DNA of 64,000 nucleotides. Source: Gemmatimonadota bacterium (GTDB taxonomy: Bacteria; JAAXHH01). Shown piece by piece: positions 60,976-64,000 of this stretch; position 1 is the stretch's first letter; each line of letters opens with the position of its first letter. Location of the stretch: positions 1,223,911 through 1,287,910 of the forward strand of contig VXMB01000009.1 of NCBI GenBank assembly GCA_009841265.1, given 5' to 3'. The notes under the pieces were generated by a model. It was given only the letters and a program-made list of their open reading frames with translations. It was not told the DNA's origin and made no database searches. A program made the translations under genes and the position numbers.

Positions 60976-62670
60976 ATGCAGACCTTCTTGAAACAGTACC
61001 TGGGCGTGTTGCGCACCACGATCGGATCGGGAAACCTGAAGTTCTTCTACCGGTTTTTCATCTTCCTCTTCCTGTTGATCCTGGTCTACACGTTCCTGTT
61101 CCACCAACTCCAGGAAATGGAGGGACGGGAACATTCGTGGTTCACCGGATTCTACTGGACGCTGGTCACGATGACTACGCTTGGTTACGGCGACATCGTC
61201 TTTACCACCGACCTGGGCCGTATTTTCTCACTGTGCGTGCTGCTGACGGGCCTGACGACGCTGATCATCGTGCTTCCGGTGGCCTTTGTCGAGTTCATCT
61301 ACCGGCCCTGGCTCAGCGCCCACTCCATCGCACGCGCGCCCAGAGCTCTGGATCCTGCATACCAGGAACACGTGGTCATCACCCATCACGACGAGGTGAC
61401 GAGTTCGCTTGCCGCCCGGCTCAAGCAGTACGGAAACGACTACGTATTCATCATACCCAATCTGGACGAAGCGCTGCTTCTTCACGACCGGGGTCTCAAC
61501 GTCGTGTACGGCGACCTGGACAATGCCGAGACCTACCGCTACGCGAACGTGGACCAGGCGGCGCTCGTCGTGGCCACCGGCAAGGACACGCTGAATACCA
61601 GCATCGCCTTTACGATCCGGAATATCAACAAGGATATCCCCATCCTGGCGACGGCGAATTCTCCCGACTCCGTGGATATCCTCGAACTGGCGGGCTGCAC
61701 CCACGTGATCCAGCTGGGACAGCAGATGGGGCAGCTCCTCGCCCGGCTCGCTTCGAGCGTGGATTCCATGTCCCACGTACTCGGAAACGTCGAAGACCTG
61801 ATGGTCGCCGACGCGAGCATCGTGGATACCCCGCTCATCGGCAAGACCCTGCGCGAGACGCGTCTTCGCGAATTGACCGGCGTCACGGTCGTCGGCGTGT
61901 GGGAGCGGGGGAGGTTCCACGTGATCGCGCCCGATACGCCGTTGACCGAACGGATGATCCTGGTGCTCCTGGGGACGGAAAGCCAGATCACGTCCTACAA
62001 TGAGTTGTTTGCCATCTACAACGTATCCGATCCGCCCATCGTCATCATCGGCGGAGGACGCGTGGGACGGTCCGCGGGGGGCACGCTCGTGGAGAGGGGG
62101 TTGGACTACCGGATCATTGAGCAGCAGGTCGACCGGATCCGGGATGAAAAGCATTACGTACTGGGCGACGCGGCGGATATCGAGACCATGAAGAAGGCCG
62201 GTCTCATGGACGCACCCACCGTCATCATCACGTCCCATGAAGACGACATGAACATCTACCTCACGATCTACTGCCGCAAGCTGCGCCCGGATATCCAGAT
62301 CATCACCCGGGCGAAAGAGGAACGGAACGTGGAAGCGCTGCACCGGGCGGGGGCCGATTTCGTCATGTCCTACGCTTCCATGGGCGCCAACATCATCCTC
62401 AATCTGCTCAAGCGGAACGATATTGTCATGATCACGGAAGGGTTGAACTTCTTCCGGGTCAGGCTCCCCCGTGAACTTGCCGGCAGGACCATCGCCGAGT
62501 CGCAGGTCTACCCGGAGACGGGATGTTACATCGCGGCTGTTTTCACCGGGAAGGAGAGCATCGTGAGTCCCCCGCCGTCGATGAAACTGTCCACCGGGTG
62601 CGAGATCCTGCTCATCGGGACGATCGAAGCGGAAAACAGGTACCTGGAGCGGTACGGGAAGAGAACTTGA
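60976..62670 (+). CDS. Potassium channel with two RCK/TrkA domains
   Basis: A 564-residue membrane channel: helix about 24-43, pore helix and selectivity filter TTLGYGD (67-73), second helix about 80-106, and then two tandem RCK (TrkA-N) modules, VVITHHDEVTS (from about 135) and VIIGGGRVGRS (from about 355), each followed by TrkA-C-like parts. The second RCK carries the classical glycine-rich nucleotide loop; the first does not. Such double-RCK channels are gated by nucleotides or ions. No trk operon nearby. Confidence 0.88.
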   Translation: MQTFLKQYLGVLRTTIGSGNLKFFYRFFIFLFLLILVYTFLFHQLQEMEGREHSWFTGFYWTLVTMTTLGYGDIVFTTDLGRIFSLCVLLTGLTTLIIVLPVAFVEFIYRPWLSAHSIARAPRALDPAYQEHVVITHHDEVTSSLAARLKQYGNDYVFIIPNLDEALLLHDRGLNVVYGDLDNAETYRYANVDQAALVVATGKDTLNTSIAFTIRNINKDIPILATANSPDSVDILELAGCTHVIQLGQQMGQLLARLASSVDSMSHVLGNVEDLMVADASIVDTPLIGKTLRETRLRELTGVTVVGVWERGRFHVIAPDTPLTERMILVLLGTESQITSYNELFAIYNVSDPPIVIIGGGRVGRSAGGTLVERGLDYRIIEQQVDRIRDEKHYVLGDAADIETMKKAGLMDAPTVIITSHEDDMNIYLTIYCRKLRPDIQIITRAKEERNVEALHRAGADFVMSYASMGANIILNLLKRNDIVMITEGLNFFRVRLPRELAGRTIAESQVYPETGCYIAAVFTGKESIVSPPPSMKLSTGCEILLIGTIEAENRYLERYGKRT

Positions 62671-62703
62671 TCCGGGAAGGGCTCGCATCGCGCCGGGCGC
62701 CGG

Positions 62704-63837
62704 TCATGCGCAGTATGTTTTAGTTACTTCCGTGAGGACCTCGGCACAGGCTTCGATCGACGCAACGTCCACCCATTCGTTATCCCCGTGAAAATCGCCT
62801 CCCGCCGGGCCGTAGATTACCGTCGGGATCGAGCGTTCGCTCAGCAGCGCGGCGTCCATCCAGCCCGCACTTCCGGAGACACGGGGCCTGCGGCCGGATG
62901 TCCGCGCGGCGACCGTCCTGACCAGTTCAACGATCTCATGACCGGCATCGATCGAGAACGGCCGACGTTCGAAAGTCAGATCGATCGTGGCCTGAAAACC
63001 CGGATCGGCCCGGCGGCATCCTACGGCAATGTCTTCCAGCTCGGCGATCACGCTCCGTGCCGTCTCTCCCGGGACCGTGCGCCTTTCCACGCCCAGGCGG
63101 CACGTCGCGGGATAGCTTGACATCTCGCGGCCGCCGTCGATGACCGATGCATGCACCGATCCGGAACCGAGCAGCGAATCTCCGGTTCGTTGTTCCAGTT
63201 CGGCCTGAAGATCCTCGAGCCCCCGGAGAAACGCCCCCATCTTCGTGATGGCGTCCAGCCCATCTTCCGGCCTGGAGCCGTGGGCGGCGCGGCCGTGCGT
63301 GGTGACATCCGCCCAGACGAAACCCTTGTGCGCGACCAGGACATCTCCGTTGGTGGGTTCGGTCACGATGGCCGCATCGGCCGTCACGCCGCTGTCCAGA
63401 ACAGCCGTGGTACCGACGCTGTAGGCCTCTTCGTCGGAGACGGCCGTCATGATCACGTCCCCTCTCAGATCCATGGTCCGCGCGCTGGCCACTACAGCCA
63501 TCATCGCGGCGACGGAAGCCTTCATGTCGCCGGCGCCGCGGCCGTACATCCTGCCCTCTTCGACCCTCGGACGGAAGGGGTCGTCCATGCCGTCCACGCC
63601 GACCGTATCGAGATGACCGTTCAGGATGAGCGAGCGGCCGCCACCCGTTCCCCGCGCGACGGCAACCACGCTGGGACGTCCGTCCGCATCCACGATCCGC
63701 ACGTCGAGGGACCGGTCCCGGCACCAGTCCGCAACGAAGGCGGCGATTTCACGCTCGCCCGCGGCGGTCGGTGACAGCGTGGGATTCGTCGAGTCGATCG
63801 AAACGAGTTTAGCGGTGAGTTCCTGAAGCGTGCCCAT
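62704..63837 (-). CDS. M20 family metallopeptidase, ArgE/DapE-type deacylase
   Basis: Zinc-dependent amidohydrolase/peptidase, 377 residues. Metal ligands are visible as His in LNGHLDTV, Asp in GRGAGDMKA, Glu pair in VSDEEAYS and Glu in VTEPTN. The dimerisation domain carries GRAAHGSRPEDG. The catalytic His late in the sequence is in GPAGGDFHGDNE. Specificity (acetylornithine, succinyl-diaminopimelate or other N-acyl) not determined. It overlaps the partial upstream gene by one base. Confidence 0.9.
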   Translation of the reverse strand: MGTLQELTAKLVSIDSTNPTLSPTAAGEREIAAFVADWCRDRSLDVRIVDADGRPSVVAVARGTGGGRSLILNGHLDTVGVDGMDDPFRPRVEEGRMYGRGAGDMKASVAAMMAVVASARTMDLRGDVIMTAVSDEEAYSVGTTAVLDSGVTADAAIVTEPTNGDVLVAHKGFVWADVTTHGRAAHGSRPEDGLDAITKMGAFLRGLEDLQAELEQRTGDSLLGSGSVHASVIDGGREMSSYPATCRLGVERRTVPGETARSVIAELEDIAVGCRRADPGFQATIDLTFERRPFSIDAGHEIVELVRTVAARTSGRRPRVSGSAGWMDAALLSERSIPTVIYGPAGGDFHGDNEWVDVASIEACAEVLTEVTKTYCA

Positions 63838-64000
63838 CAGTTTCCACTCCCGGCCTGCAGTTTCGCTTCGGCGACGCGTTCCGCGAGGACCGGCTTCAAC
63901 CGGTCCAGTTCATGGGCGAGCGTCGACAAAGCCTCTTCCGCATGATCCAGGTCGCTGTCCCTTCCCATCTTCTCCAGGCGCTGGGCTGCGTCGACGACGG
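63837..64000 (-). CDS. C-terminal part of a helical Hpt-like protein (truncated at window edge)
   Basis: A 54-residue C-terminal fragment read on the minus strand and running off the right end. The sequence is amphipathic helical: AQRLEKMGRDSDLDHAEE followed by ALSTLAHELDRLKPVL and a charged tail. This matches the last helices of histidine phosphotransfer (Hpt) domains in phosphorelay proteins. The phosphorylatable His would be outside the window. Its stop shares a base with the start of the M20 gene, so the two are translated together. Confidence 0.5.
   Translation of the reverse strand, partial: VVDAAQRLEKMGRDSDLDHAEEALSTLAHELDRLKPVLAERVAEAKLQAGSGN

Overview
The window is GC-rich bacterial chromosome with densely packed genes and no sign of phage, transposon, plasmid or CRISPR material. 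Typical bacterial Shine-Dalgarno sites and sigma70-like promoters are visible. The mix of cytoplasmic sulfatases, phytanoyl-CoA-type dioxygenases, RraA-like, enolase-superfamily and Gfo/Idh enzymes, orphan peptide-type binding proteins, a TonB receptor and a sigma54 response regulator suggests a Gram-negative environmental (probably marine or sediment) bacterium. Lineages such as Latescibacterota-like bacteria fit, but no marker in the window settles this and it is only an inference.

Region 1 (12-10154, minus strand) is a likely operon read from about 9.5 kb down to the left edge: RraA-like protein, sulfatase, oligopeptide-type binding lipoprotein, PhyH dioxygenase, sulfatase, TIM-barrel-like protein, sulfatase. 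A near-consensus promoter with a tandem 13-bp repeat lies in front, and an unknown 177-residue gene sits upstream. Region 2 (10.4-16.8 kb) holds a fused FAD oxidoreductase-SelD (selenophosphate synthase), an MDR oxidoreductase, and a plus-strand group of SGNH hydrolase, PhyH dioxygenase and aroA. The divergent promoter region between the last two groups carries a palindromic tandem repeat. Region 3 (16.8-24.4 kb, minus) is a second catabolic-looking operon: M24 peptidase-like protein, two enolase-superfamily proteins, Gfo/Idh/MocA oxidoreductase, aldo/keto reductase and a second orphan binding protein paralogous to that in region 1.

Region 4 (24.6-41.1 kb) is mixed: hisH-hisF with a Tat-exported D-aminoacylase, a beta carbonic anhydrase, a fused HyuA-HyuB hydantoinase/oxoprolinase, an Nramp-fold transporter that lacks the usual metal motifs, a Trm112-type protein, sahH, a GNAT plus DegT pair, an MBL-fold hydrolase, an RNB-domain ribonuclease and a VOC protein.

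Region 5 (41.1-50.0 kb, minus) is the most distinctive. An operon encodes a third orphan binding protein, a Cache-domain histidine kinase, a sigma54-activating response regulator and a GT2 glycosyltransferase. It is followed by a TonB-dependent receptor with its own candidate sigma54 (-24/-12) promoter and a pair of 15-bp direct repeats about 165-200 bp upstream, the geometry expected of an enhancer-binding-protein site. This reads as a self-contained sensing and outer-membrane-uptake module.

Region 6 (50.0-64.0 kb) has a small lipoprotein, tRNA-Gln(TTG) overlapping the end of a convergent MarR gene, a cystathionine gamma-synthase-family enzyme, an acyl-CoA mutase large subunit with Gln at the position that is Arg in methylmalonyl-CoA mutase, a Lon-N-domain protein with a ThiT-like thiamine transporter subunit, E1 alpha/beta of a 2-oxoacid dehydrogenase with a DAACS symporter, two M20 peptidases, a potassium channel with two RCK modules, and the C-terminal end of an Hpt-like protein running off the right edge.
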